Shown here piece by piece: positions 8,596-17,004 of a stretch of 64,000 nt of DNA. The position numbers and the translations under genes were made by a program. The stretch's first letter is position 1. The number at the start of each line of letters is the position of its first letter. The notes under the pieces were generated by a model, which saw nothing but the letters and a program-made list of their open reading frames with translations, was not told the DNA's origin and made no database searches. The DNA is from Parabacteroides distasonis ATCC 8503 (lineage in GTDB: Bacteria > Bacteroidota > Bacteroidia > Bacteroidales > Tannerellaceae): positions 3,314,501 through 3,378,500 of the forward strand of contig NC_009615.1 of assembly GCF_000012845.1 (NCBI RefSeq), read 5' to 3'.

Positions 8596-9657
8596 TTATT
8601 TCCTCCTCAAAAATTGTTCTGTTAAGGTTTTCTTCTTTGCAATAGAATAATCGATAGACGGAAAGAATTCATTCTTTTCAAAATCCACCCAATGAACATT
8701 TCCTAATTTTCTAATGCCTAAAACCAAACAAGGAGTAGAGGTTATCGTACCCAGCATCAACGAGGCCCTTTCCAACAACTCCATTGACGCAAAGAAATGA
8801 ATCATCCTTTTACGCTTAATCAGTGGATCTGTTTTTGAAAACGCAGAATTATAATAACCTTTCTCATCTGATTGGCAGAATGTGAACCAATTATATTCTG
8901 GTGCCATTTTTCTCAAACACTTAATTATTTCATAATCATCAGTCAATACAAACACGTTCTTCAAATCCGTCACTTCCTTTATTTTTCGCAAATATAAGTC
9001 AACAGATAACAAATCATACTCTATAAACTTATCACCTCCTCGTATTTGACAACCAACATACTGCTCAGGTAGGGAGAATCCCTCTATCAAACTGCAAATT
9101 TCTTCTTTCACGGTTTTCTTGAAACGATATATGATGTTATAAATTACATTATAAGCTTGGATATAGTCTCCATCAATATCCAGTTCTGGTACATAATATC
9201 GTTTATTCTTGACACTTATTTTCTCAAACAAATCATGCGTATAATAATCAAAAGATTTTCCTTCTTGGAAAAACCGGATACACTTTGATACACCTATGAG
9301 TAAATCTGACTTTAATCGCCATCGCAATAATGAGCAACTCATTTTGTAAGAATCCGCATTTACGATCTTCCTCCATGAAACATAATGAGGGTGCCTGTTA
9401 TAAATTCTATGAAATCGTTCATGCACTTCTTCACAGAATGGCTCAAAATAATCTTGCCAACCTTTTTCTATTCCAAAATTAGCATCATCAGAGTATAATT
9501 TAAATTGAATTTTATGCTCCAAACAATAAAGGATCATAAAAATCAAATCATTAAACTCACTGAAAAAACCAGCATCTATCCCCACATGATATACCAATAT
9601 CGGTTTATATGACTCATTTAACTCTTTATATTTATTTAACAAATCCACACTATCCAT
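8596..9657 (-). CDS. GT23-like (NodZ/FUT8-type) putative fucosyltransferase
   Basis: A 353-residue protein. The clearest motif is YVGCQIRGGDKFIEYDLLSV (from about residue 200), followed by VFVLTDDYEIIKCL. This order matches the 'HVRRTDK ... VYLATDD' GDP-fucose-binding region of the GT23/GT65 superfamily. A further conserved region is ASMELLERASLMLGTITSTP near the C-terminus. The second arginine of the RR pair is replaced by glycine, and the overall similarity is expected to be low, so function is inferred. The gene is AT-rich, lacks a signal peptide and stands between a GT2 gene and the GT10 gene. Two fucosyltransferase-type enzymes in a row suggest a fucosylated or GDP-sugar-derived repeat unit. 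Confidence 0.68.
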   Translation of the reverse strand: MDSVDLLNKYKELNESYKPILVYHVGIDAGFFSEFNDLIFMILYCLEHKIQFKLYSDDANFGIEKGWQDYFEPFCEEVHERFHRIYNRHPHYVSWRKIVNADSYKMSCSLLRWRLKSDLLIGVSKCIRFFQEGKSFDYYTHDLFEKISVKNKRYYVPELDIDGDYIQAYNVIYNIIYRFKKTVKEEICSLIEGFSLPEQYVGCQIRGGDKFIEYDLLSVDLYLRKIKEVTDLKNVFVLTDDYEIIKCLRKMAPEYNWFTFCQSDEKGYYNSAFSKTDPLIKRKRMIHFFASMELLERASLMLGTITSTPCLVLGIRKLGNVHWVDFEKNEFFPSIDYSIAKKKTLTEQFLRRK

Positions 9658-9719
9658 TGTTTATGAAATTTATTATTCAACAATTCTATGTTCAATATAT
9701 TATCATACTAATTCATAAA

Positions 9720-10577
9720 TTATAACAGCTTGAATTTCAACCACGCTAGCCCTAATCGATTCGAAACATACAACCAAGCTAAACGCCACCAATCTTTCTG
9801 AGAATATTTAATCTGCTTACGTCGATGCAGCAAGAGATATATGTCTTCCGCCTTGCCGACAAAATAGCTGAGCCCCAATTCTTCACCCTCTCTTTTGCCC
9901 CCTCCACAAATCGCAGATACTACATTATCCGCATGTTGTCTATATCGAACCAGTTTATGATCACAAAGATAGATACCTCCGTTATGATAAGCCATAATCG
10001 CCAGCCATTGATCATGGTAATAATAATGAATCGGAAAAGGAAATAATATGTCTTTCAATGACGCACAAAACAAACAAGTACAGCCCATCACATTATTCAA
10101 GCCATAAAGATATGTAGCTAACGGAACCGAACAAGGGAAATCCAATCTCTCAGTCATCTCTCGCCCTTTCACATCCACATAACGGATATTTGAATGTACT
10201 AACGATACCTTCTTTTCACGCATTATATGCAACAAGATCTCCAATTTATTTCTCTCCCAGATATCATCTTGGTCTGAAGGAGCGATATAGTCACCTTCCG
10301 CTAAAGCAATCGCCTTCTCGAAATTACGCCGGACACCCAAACGAACCTCATTCCGTATAATCATCCAACGGATACTTGGATAGTCATCCGCAAACTCTCT
10401 TACAATATCCATCGTACGGTCGGTCGATTGGTCATCACACACTACGATCTGCCACGGTAGAATCGTCTGTCCAACGATACTCCGCAACTGCTCACGAATG
10501 AATTTCTCTCCATTATAAGTACATAATGCGACACTTATTTTATCCTTTCCTATCTTTACCTCTTTCATTTCCGACAT
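9720..10577 (-). CDS. Glycosyltransferase family 2 (rhamnosyltransferase-like)
   Basis: A 285-residue GT-A fold enzyme. It begins with KISVALCTYNGEKFIREQL and IVVCDDQSTDRTMDIV (nucleotide binding). The metal site is in GDYIAPSDQDDIWERNKLEIL, the 'SDQDD.W' motif typical of rhamnosyltransferase-like GT2 proteins of O-antigen and capsule loci. The C-terminal 70 residues include a 'HDQWLA' segment and a basic end. The start overlaps the flippase stop by about a dozen bases; an in-frame ATG three codons later reduces this. The acceptor is presumably the lipid-linked first or second sugar. Confidence 0.92.
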   Translation of the reverse strand: MSEMKEVKIGKDKISVALCTYNGEKFIREQLRSIVGQTILPWQIVVCDDQSTDRTMDIVREFADDYPSIRWMIIRNEVRLGVRRNFEKAIALAEGDYIAPSDQDDIWERNKLEILLHIMREKKVSLVHSNIRYVDVKGREMTERLDFPCSVPLATYLYGLNNVMGCTCLFCASLKDILFPFPIHYYYHDQWLAIMAYHNGGIYLCDHKLVRYRQHADNVVSAICGGGKREGEELGLSYFVGKAEDIYLLLHRRKQIKYSQKDWWRLAWLYVSNRLGLAWLKFKLL

Positions 10578-12010
10578 TTATTAAGGAGTAAATTCACGCC
10601 TTCCAAGAATACGACAGAACGCAACCGCCATAAAGCGAACGCATAAAAAAGAATTGACAAACTAATTTTCAATAGTAACAATATATATAGATTCTCAATC
10701 TTAATCGTTAAGACATATACCACAAAGAAGACGAACAAAGTAACCACCAAATAAGGTAACACATCTTGCGCCAATTGTACCAAACGGACACGAATCAATC
10801 GATAAACCAAAAGATGCCACACAAATAACATAAATACATAAGTAAGCACATATGCAACAACCATACAAAGAATACCAAAAGATGCAGTAAGCCATAATAT
10901 AGCCAATTGTAATATACCATGGAACACATTCGCATATAAAAACATATCCGATTTCCCGTGCGAGACAAGAACTTGGGTATATAGCAATATAATCGGTCCT
11001 ATCGCCCCTTGAACGCACAATATTTGTAATATAGGTACACTTTCCAACCATTTATTGCCAATCGTGGCACAGATAAACTCCTCAGCTACAAAAGCCAATC
11101 CCAGCATAGCTGGAAACGACACGAACGCAGCGAAACGAACCATCTTGCGGAATACATTCCGCTGACGTTCCAAATCATCATTCACTTGCACGAATACAGG
11201 TTGCGCCACCGAATTGATCATATTGTTCAACATTGAACCTCCCATAGTCATCCACTTATTTCCTTGCGAATAATAGCCTAACACATTAGCGTTATATAAT
11301 TTACCTAACAAAACAGAAAACACATTATTATTGACCTGTTGGAAAATATTCGTAAGGAACAACTTTACACTAAACGGGAACATCTCTTTCAGAGGTTCGA
11401 TCGAAAAATCAAGACTAGGACGCCAAGATACAACCATCCATTTCAACAAAGATGCACTTGCCACATACACCGTACTTTGAATTGCCAATGCCCAATAAGC
11501 GAAACCATTGAATGCCAAAAGAACCCCGCACATACCCGACAAGAACAACGCAAAAACATCAATCTTCGCCTGCATCTTGACTTGTAATTGCTTAAATAAG
11601 ATAACATGAGGAACAATCGCCATTCCAGAAAACAAAAAACTCGCAAATATTACCCGAGATAAATTAACCAGTTCTTGACGATCATAAAATGACGCAATCA
11701 GCGGAGCTGAAAAAAAAAGAACAATATACAAACAGATGCTTACAACAAAAGAAAACCAAAACACCGCATTATAATCCTTATGAGTAGCATCCAATTTGTT
11801 AGTCAAGGCTACCGAAAATCCGCTATTAATAATCGTACTAGCAATTCCACTAAATATCGCCAACATACCTACCAATCCATAATCCTCGGCATTAAGTGTA
11901 CGTGCCAGATAAATACCAAACAACATCCCCAACAGCTGTTGCACACCATTACTTACCCCTCCCCAGAAGAGCCCTTTCGCTGTCTTATCTTTTAATGATT
12001 GTTCCGCCAT
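10565..12010 (-). CDS. Wzx-type polysaccharide flippase (MOP/PST family)
   Basis: About 481 residues, highly hydrophobic, with some 12-14 predicted membrane segments. It starts SLKDKTAKGLFWGGVSNGVQ and continues with LGMLFGIYLARTLNAEDYGL, the standard N-terminus of WzxC-like PST transporters. These proteins move undecaprenyl-linked repeat units across the inner membrane. I start at the ATG before AEQSLKDKTA: the nine codons upstream are poor and lie in the probable leader. It is the first gene of the minus-strand polysaccharide operon, with a good TAnnTTTG promoter element just upstream. No Wzy polymerase is evident in the visible part of the cluster. Confidence 0.93.
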   Translation of the reverse strand: MAEQSLKDKTAKGLFWGGVSNGVQQLLGMLFGIYLARTLNAEDYGLVGMLAIFSGIASTIINSGFSVALTNKLDATHKDYNAVFWFSFVVSICLYIVLFFSAPLIASFYDRQELVNLSRVIFASFLFSGMAIVPHVILFKQLQVKMQAKIDVFALFLSGMCGVLLAFNGFAYWALAIQSTVYVASASLLKWMVVSWRPSLDFSIEPLKEMFPFSVKLFLTNIFQQVNNNVFSVLLGKLYNANVLGYYSQGNKWMTMGGSMLNNMINSVAQPVFVQVNDDLERQRNVFRKMVRFAAFVSFPAMLGLAFVAEEFICATIGNKWLESVPILQILCVQGAIGPIILLYTQVLVSHGKSDMFLYANVFHGILQLAILWLTASFGILCMVVAYVLTYVFMLFVWHLLVYRLIRVRLVQLAQDVLPYLVVTLFVFFVVYVLTIKIENLYILLLLKISLSILFYAFALWRLRSVVFLEGVNLLLNKCRK

Positions 12011-12034
12011 TTGACATTTATGGTAAAAGTGCAA

Positions 12035-12064
12035 CAAAGATAAACATTTACCTTTGGCTAACAG
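12035..12064 (-). promoter_or_regulatory. Probable promoter of the polysaccharide operon
   Basis: On the minus strand the -7 element TATCTTTG matches the Bacteroidota consensus TAnnTTTG. At a 19-base spacing lies CTG, one mismatch from the TTG core of the -33 element. The start of transcription would fall just before the flippase ATG, giving a short leader. No other match exists between the flippase and the 21-bp array. Confidence 0.55.
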
Positions 12065-12185
12065 TGAAAAATGGGAAGCTTTTCTCTGCTTTATGTATAT
12101 TTACGATCTTCCGCACATGATGTGGGAACAAAGAGTTATTGTAAAAATTCTTTTTATCCTTCGAACCCTCTTTATCTTCCATAGA

Positions 12186-12269
12186 AAAACACGTACGTGT
12201 TTTCTTAAAAACATGAGCAACTTTTCAAAAAAGACGTACATGTTTTCCGAGAAACATGCACGTCTTTTT
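12186..12269. repeat. Four-unit array of ACGTAC-centred 21-bp repeats (copy 1)
   Basis: Units begin at about 12189, 12210, 12232 and 12253, that is spaced 21, 22 and 21 bases. The first is a perfect 18-bp palindrome, AAAACACGTACGTGTTTT. The others are diverged versions of it (GACGTACATGTTTT, CATGCACGTCTTTT, and a poor CATGAGCAACTTTT). A second array with the same spacing lies upstream of pdxB near 53909. Confidence 0.85.
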
Positions 12270-12348
12270 GGAGCTCTGATTATCAAATAATTATAGCGAC
12301 ACACAAAATCATCACCTTATTGTAATGATTTCACATATCTACTCACTG

Positions 12349-13374
12349 CTATTTCACACTTTTCCCCGCATAAATCCTCCGTATAATATCCACCACCTTC
12401 ATACCTTCCAAGACGTTGGTCGTTATGATCTCGCCGGGGGCGCCGGAAAGGACATTGACTACGTTACGGATCACGAAGTTGTGGTTTTGAGCGGAGCCTT
12501 TGTAAGGGCCATAATCATTGCCGGGGTTGGTAGGGGCCAATTCCGGCATCTCATAATCCTTGATATGGCAATATTCTACCTCATTCATATATTGACCGCC
12601 GATTTTCACGCTGCCATTCTCGGCCACGATCAGCATGCTGCTTTCCAGATTCTTGTCCCATACCGCCGTAGAGTAGCTCAAACTGCCCATTCCACCGTTC
12701 ACGAAATTAAAATTCACGAAACCGGAATCCTCAAAGGCGGTCAGTTTCTCGTGGTTGAAGTCGGCGAAATGGGTCTGGATATTACAGATATCCCCGAATA
12801 ACCAGTACATAATGTCGATGAAATGGGAAAATTGGGTGAATAAGGTACCACCATCCAAGGCAGCGTCGCCATGCCATCCTCCGGGTTTATAGTAGCGTTC
12901 ATCACGGTTCCAGTAGCAATTCAGCTGCACCATATAAATCTGGCCTAATTTTCCGGACTCAACCATCTCCTTGATCCAGACCGAAGGCGGGGAATATCGG
13001 TTTTGCATCACGCAAAATACCTGCTTACGGAATCTCAACGAGGTATAAACCACTTTCTCGGCATCCGCCAAGGTCAAGGCCATCGGCTTTTCTATGACCA
13101 CATGATGTCCGCTCTCTATCGCTTGGATCGCCATCTCGGCATGTAAGCCGTTGGGTGTACAAATATTCACCACATCTATATCCAATCCCAAACGGAATAG
13201 TTCATCTATATCCCGGGCGAAAGGGACCACATAAGCCTCGATCCCCAGCTCCTCTTTCGGACGGATATCACATAAAGCGACCAACTCCGCCCCTTCATCC
13301 CGGGTAATCATCTCGGCATGACGCTTACCTATATGACCACAGCCGATCACGGCGAAACGTATCTTCTTATTCAT
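12349..13374 (-). CDS. Gfo/Idh/MocA-family oxidoreductase, nucleotide-sugar type
   Basis: A 341-residue NAD(P)-dependent dehydrogenase. The Rossmann motif is FAVIGCGHIGKRHAEM at the N-terminus, the catalytic lysine motif is HHVVIEKPMALTLADAEKV, and the substrate-binding motif GGWHGDAALDGGTLFTQFSH ends in the conserved histidine, followed by DIMYWLFG. I start at the ATG before NKKIRFAVIG; the frame stays open upstream but there it lies inside the aminotransferase gene. The ATGA overlap with that aminotransferase and the shared substrate type resemble the WlbA-WlbC and WbpB-WbpE pairs, which make 3-amino sugars from UDP-GlcNAc uronic acid. The specific substrate is an inference. Confidence 0.88.
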   Translation of the reverse strand: MNKKIRFAVIGCGHIGKRHAEMITRDEGAELVALCDIRPKEELGIEAYVVPFARDIDELFRLGLDIDVVNICTPNGLHAEMAIQAIESGHHVVIEKPMALTLADAEKVVYTSLRFRKQVFCVMQNRYSPPSVWIKEMVESGKLGQIYMVQLNCYWNRDERYYKPGGWHGDAALDGGTLFTQFSHFIDIMYWLFGDICNIQTHFADFNHEKLTAFEDSGFVNFNFVNGGMGSLSYSTAVWDKNLESSMLIVAENGSVKIGGQYMNEVEYCHIKDYEMPELAPTNPGNDYGPYKGSAQNHNFVIRNVVNVLSGAPGEIITTNVLEGMKVVDIIRRIYAGKSVK

Positions 13375-14510
13375 AAAACACTCTTTATAGATTCTATAAT
13401 ATAAGCCTGCTCCTCTTCTGTCATCTCCGTATGAATCGGCAAGGATAATACGGATCGGCTCAAGCGAGAAGCGACATTCAAATCCCCGGAAATCCGGCAT
13501 CGACCCCTCATCACCTCTTGCTCCTGCAAAGGCAATGGATAATAAATCATAGAAGGAATGCCTCGTTCTTTTAACGCAGCTTGTACTTGATCCCTCTTTT
13601 CTACAGCTAGCTGTACCGTATATTGATGATAAACATGCGATGAAAAGGCTGATTTTAGTGGTTTGCGTACAGCATCCAATCCGGAAAAGGCAGCATCGTA
13701 TCTAGCAGCCACTTTACAACGAGCGGCGGCAAATTCATCCAAATACCGAAGCTTAACATCTAAGACAGCGGCCTGCAAGGTATCCAAACGGGAGTTGCAG
13801 CCCACCAAAGCATGATGATATTTTACCTTTTGCCCATGATTGGCGATCATTCGCAGTCGTTCGGCCAATCGTGCGTCGGAAGTAAACATCGCCCCACCAT
13901 CACCATAACAAGCCAACGGTTTCGAAGGGAAGAAGGAGGTCGTTCCTATAGAGGCGATCGTACAGGCTTTCTTCACCGTTCCATCCGAGAAAGTATAATT
14001 AGCACCGATGGACTGGGCATTATCCTCGATCACATATAGATTATGACGGCTGGCGATACGCAAGATCGGTTCCATATCACAACACTGGCCAAAAAGATGA
14101 ACTGCGATAATAGCTCTCGTCTTTTCAGACAAGGCATCTTCTATCTTTTCCGGGTCTATATTGAATGTACCGGGATCTACATCCACTAATACCGGCACTA
14201 GGCCAAGAGCCAAAGCGACCTCAGCCGCGGCGATATACGTAAAAGCAGGAACGATCACCTCATCGCCCGGATGTAAGTCTAATGCCATCAAGGAGATTTG
14301 CAAGGCATCCGTACCGTTGCCGCACGGGATCACATAAGGAACACCTAAATAACCTGATAAATGGTTACAAAATTCTTTCACCTGAGGGCCATTGATAAAG
14401 GCACAAGCATCTATCACCGTTTGCATGGCGGGATTGATCTCGCTACGCAAACGTTCATACTGCCTCCGCAGATCTACCATCTGTATCTGTTTCTCTAGCA
14501 TCTTATCCAT
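13371..14510 (-). CDS. DegT-family nucleotide-sugar aminotransferase (WlbC/WbpE-like)
   Basis: A 379-residue PLP aminotransferase. Landmarks are IPCGNGTDALQISLMAL, VPAFTYIAAAEVALALGLVP, the PLP aspartate in VIEDNAQSIGA, and the Schiff-base lysine in TTSFFPSKPLACYGDGG (K near 195). The 'FFPSKPLGCYGDGGA' form is typical of the WlbC/WbpE/DesV subgroup that aminates C3 of the sugar. It is coupled to the downstream oxidoreductase by an ATGA overlap. A strong intrinsic terminator after metG ends within a few bases of its start codon, so expression may depend on read-through. A second ATG three codons in (before LEKQIQMVDL) is the alternative start. Confidence 0.91.
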   Translation of the reverse strand: MDKMLEKQIQMVDLRRQYERLRSEINPAMQTVIDACAFINGPQVKEFCNHLSGYLGVPYVIPCGNGTDALQISLMALDLHPGDEVIVPAFTYIAAAEVALALGLVPVLVDVDPGTFNIDPEKIEDALSEKTRAIIAVHLFGQCCDMEPILRIASRHNLYVIEDNAQSIGANYTFSDGTVKKACTIASIGTTSFFPSKPLACYGDGGAMFTSDARLAERLRMIANHGQKVKYHHALVGCNSRLDTLQAAVLDVKLRYLDEFAAARCKVAARYDAAFSGLDAVRKPLKSAFSSHVYHQYTVQLAVEKRDQVQAALKERGIPSMIYYPLPLQEQEVMRGRCRISGDLNVASRLSRSVLSLPIHTEMTEEEQAYIIESIKSVL

Positions 14511-14512
14511 TC

Positions 14513-14552
14513 AAAAAATAGGGCTATCCCGTCGTTAAAACGAAATAGCCCC
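14513..14552 (-). terminator. Intrinsic terminator of metG, next to the following start codon
   Basis: On the minus strand the arms GGGCTAT and ATAGCCC, with additional pairing (CGTT/AACG) inside, are followed by TATTTTTT. The U-tract ends only a few bases before the ATG of the aminotransferase gene. Confidence 0.85.
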
Positions 14553-14573
14553 CTCATTATTGCGTTTATCTTA

Positions 14574-16613
14574 TTATTTCACCTCACTACCCGGTTTCAC
14601 CTCTTTCTCCGGAGTGATAACGGCCAGCTTTCCATCGAAATTCTCGGCGGAGAGAATCATACCCTCGGAAACAATACCTTTCAGCTTACGGGGAGCTAAG
14701 TTAGCGATGAAGCAAACTTGCTTGCCTACCAATTCCTCGGGTTTATAATGCTGGGCGATACCCGACACGATCGTGCGTTTCTCCAGGCCATCGTCGATAC
14801 GGAACTGAAGCAGCTTATCCGCTTTCGGAACCTTCACACATTCCAGAACCGTACCCACACGGATATCCAGTTTCATGAAATCATCGAACTCAATATTCTC
14901 ACGGATCGGTTTCGCCTTATAATTCGCTTCCTCATTCGCTTTCTTCGTATCCAATAATTTCTGCACTTGGGCCTCGATCACGCTATCCTCTATCTTCTCG
15001 AACAACAACTCTGCCTTGCCCAATTGATGACCGGCCTCCAATAGATCCGTAGCACCTAGGCGATTCCATCCCAACGGCTCTACATTCAGCATCTTATTCA
15101 GTTTCTCCATGCTAAACGGCAAGAACGGCTCAAAAGCGATCGCCAGATTAGCCGTAATCTGCAAAGCGATGTTCATGATCGTAGCGACACGAGGCATATC
15201 CGTCTTCGCCAACTTCCAAGGCTCCATATCAGCGAGATACTTATTTCCGATACGGGCTAGGTTCATCGCCTCTTTCTGAGCGTCACGGAAGTGGTAGGTA
15301 TCCAACAGGCGTTCCACGTTCTCTTTCACATCCGCGAAATCCTTCAAGGTCTGGCGATCATAATCTGTCAACTCGCCAGCCACCGGCACCTTACCCTCGA
15401 AATACTTATCCGTAAGGACTAACGCACGGTTCACGAAGTTCCCTAAGATAGCGACCAACTCATTATTATTACGAGCCTGAAAATCTTTCCATGTGAAATC
15501 ATTATCCTTTGTCTCCGGCGCGTTGGCCGTCAAGACATAGCGCAACACGTCTTGCTTGCCCGGCATATCCACCAGATACTCGTTCAACCAAACCGCCCAG
15601 TTGCGGGAAGTAGAGATCTTGTCGCCCTCCAAGTTCAAGAACTCATTAGCGGGGACATTCTCCGGCAAGTTATAAGAACCTTCCGCTTTCAGCATGGAAG
15701 GGAACACGATACAATGGAACACGATATTATCTTTACCGATGAAATGGACCATTTTAGTCTCCGGATCCTTCCACCAAGTCTCCCAGCTATCCGGCAGCAA
15801 CTCTTTCGTATTAGAGATATAACCGATCGGAGCGTCGAACCAGACATACAGCACCTTTCCTTCCGCCCCTTCCACGGGAACAGGGATACCCCAATCCAAA
15901 TCACGACTCACCGCACGGGGTTGCAGTCCCATATCCAGCCAGCTCTTACACTGCCCATATACGTTCGGTTTCCATTCCTTATGATCCTCCAAGATCCATT
16001 TACGCAAAAACGGCTCCCACTTGTCCAAAGGCAGATACCAATGCTTCGTCTCACGCATCACCGGCTTGCTGCCACTGATAGCGGATTTCGGATCGATCAA
16101 ATCCGTCGGGCTAAGAGACGTACCGCAAGCCTCGCACTGATCGCCATACGCCTTCTCGTTTCCACAATGCGGACAAGTACCCATGATATAACGGTCGGCC
16201 AAGAATTGCTTCGCCTCCTCATCGTAATATTGCTCGCTTGTTTTCTCGATGAATTCGCCTTTATCATACAATGTACGGAAAAAATCCGAGGCCATCTGAT
16301 GATGCGTAGCGGAAGTAGTACGAGAATAGATATCAAACGTGATACCGAACTCCTCGAACGATTTCTTGATAATACCGTGGTAACGATCCACCACATCCTG
16401 CGGTGTGATCCCCTCTTTCTTCGCTCTCAACGTGATGGGTACCCCATGTTCGTCCGAACCACCAATCATCAACACTTCCTCCCCCTTCAAACGAAGGTAA
16501 CGGGCATAAATATCAGCAGGCACATATACCCCGGCCAAATGGCCGATATGCACCGGTCCGTTCGCATACGGCAACGCCGTAGTAATCAGCGTTCTCTTAA
16601 AATGTTTTTCCAT
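14574..16613 (-). CDS. metG: Methionyl-tRNA synthetase
   Basis: A 679-residue class I aminoacyl-tRNA synthetase that charges tRNA(Met). The HIGH motif is in [20 protein letters not shown], and the KMSKS motif appears as [10 protein letters not shown] zinc-binding knuckle is visible as [18 protein letters not shown]. The C-terminal 110 residues are the EMAP/Trbp111-like OB-fold that binds tRNA and promotes dimerisation ([20 protein letters not shown] through [11 protein letters not shown]), as in the long MetG form. I start at the ATG before [12 protein letters not shown]; nine upstream codons are open but unlike the family. The promoter element TACCTTTG lies about 25 bases upstream, and a terminator follows the gene. 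Confidence 0.97.
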   Translation of the reverse strand: MEKHFKRTLITTALPYANGPVHIGHLAGVYVPADIYARYLRLKGEEVLMIGGSDEHGVPITLRAKKEGITPQDVVDRYHGIIKKSFEEFGITFDIYSRTTSATHHQMASDFFRTLYDKGEFIEKTSEQYYDEEAKQFLADRYIMGTCPHCGNEKAYGDQCEACGTSLSPTDLIDPKSAISGSKPVMRETKHWYLPLDKWEPFLRKWILEDHKEWKPNVYGQCKSWLDMGLQPRAVSRDLDWGIPVPVEGAEGKVLYVWFDAPIGYISNTKELLPDSWETWWKDPETKMVHFIGKDNIVFHCIVFPSMLKAEGSYNLPENVPANEFLNLEGDKISTSRNWAVWLNEYLVDMPGKQDVLRYVLTANAPETKDNDFTWKDFQARNNNELVAILGNFVNRALVLTDKYFEGKVPVAGELTDYDRQTLKDFADVKENVERLLDTYHFRDAQKEAMNLARIGNKYLADMEPWKLAKTDMPRVATIMNIALQITANLAIAFEPFLPFSMEKLNKMLNVEPLGWNRLGATDLLEAGHQLGKAELLFEKIEDSVIEAQVQKLLDTKKANEEANYKAKPIRENIEFDDFMKLDIRVGTVLECVKVPKADKLLQFRIDDGLEKRTIVSGIAQHYKPEELVGKQVCFIANLAPRKLKGIVSEGMILSAENFDGKLAVITPEKEVKPGSEVK

Positions 16614-16637
16614 ACCTTGTGTTCTCTTTTTGAGGGG

Positions 16638-16645
16638 CAAAGGTA
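16638..16645 (-). promoter_or_regulatory. metG: -7 element of the metG promoter
   Basis: TACCTTTG on the minus strand matches TAnnTTTG exactly. The -33 position at the usual spacing is a weak match. The predicted transcript starts some 15-20 bases before the metG ATG. Confidence 0.5.
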
Positions 16646-16763
16646 CGGAATAATTTGGTTAGACGAAAAAGAATAATTTCCTTTGTGAGTGAGTTTCCTC
16701 TTAATGAGGCTAGGAACTTTACCTCTAATAATAATATATATGGGAAGAAGACATAAAAACAAG

Positions 16764-16810
16764 GTATAAAAAAAGAGCTTACCGTTAGGGGACATAAGGC
16801 GGAAGCTCTT
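16764..16810 (-). terminator. Second intrinsic terminator upstream of metG
   Basis: The arms AAGAGCTT and AAGCTCTT, extended by CCG and CGG with one bulged base, enclose a loop. On the minus strand they are followed by seven T residues. Either it backs up the operon terminator or it ends an unannotated RNA. Confidence 0.75.
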
Positions 16811-16949
16811 GGCATCATCGAAAAAGGTAATTTCTTCGACAAAAAGAAGATTATTATAATAAAGATCGAAGATAAGATTTACACGGCGGCTATTACGACT
16901 TCCGAGAAAGGGACCTTAATCTCGTTTATCTAAATTTAAATTGAGAATA

Positions 16950-16989
16950 TATATTTAAGCATTGAAAGATTGCACCCATCCTTCAATGC
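16950..16989 (-). terminator. Terminator of the DUF4493/PCMD operon
   Basis: The arms GCATTGAA and TTCAATGC, with GAT/ATC pairing inside, lie about 15 bases after the stop codon of the last lipoprotein gene. The following bases on the minus strand are A/T-rich (TTAAATATATATT). Confidence 0.7.
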
Positions 16990-17004
16990 CCAAACATATT
17001 CCGA

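Larger units (their letters stand above)
12011..12348. other. Intergenic region upstream of the flippase gene
   Basis: This gap holds the operon promoter on the flippase side, a four-unit array of ACGTAC-centred 21-bp repeats in the middle, and a weak hairpin (AATCAT with ATGATT around a 12-base loop, near 12308-12332) that may terminate the oxidoreductase gene. Small open frames crossing the array show no recognisable protein. Confidence 0.6.
16614..17004. other. Intergenic region between the DUF4493 operon and metG
   Basis: About 390 bases without a credible protein. Reading the minus strand from the operon side it holds a hairpin just after the last lipoprotein gene, some 140 bases of plain AT-rich sequence, a second hairpin with a U-tract, and then the metG promoter. 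The stretch between the two terminators could be an independent short transcript, but I see no clear promoter for it. Confidence 0.5.

Noticed and set aside
12101..12304. Small frames over the ACGTAC array on both strands
   Set aside because: They are made of translated repeats (for example KHVRVF, TRTCF); no known protein or ribosome site.
13375..13500. Upstream extension of the oxidoreductase gene
   Set aside because: It overlaps the aminotransferase coding region and the Rossmann motif starts right after the chosen ATG.
15552..16676. Long plus-strand frame of some 370 codons opposite metG
   Set aside because: It is fully antisense to a strongly supported gene, shows no family motif, and follows from codon periodicity of the other strand.
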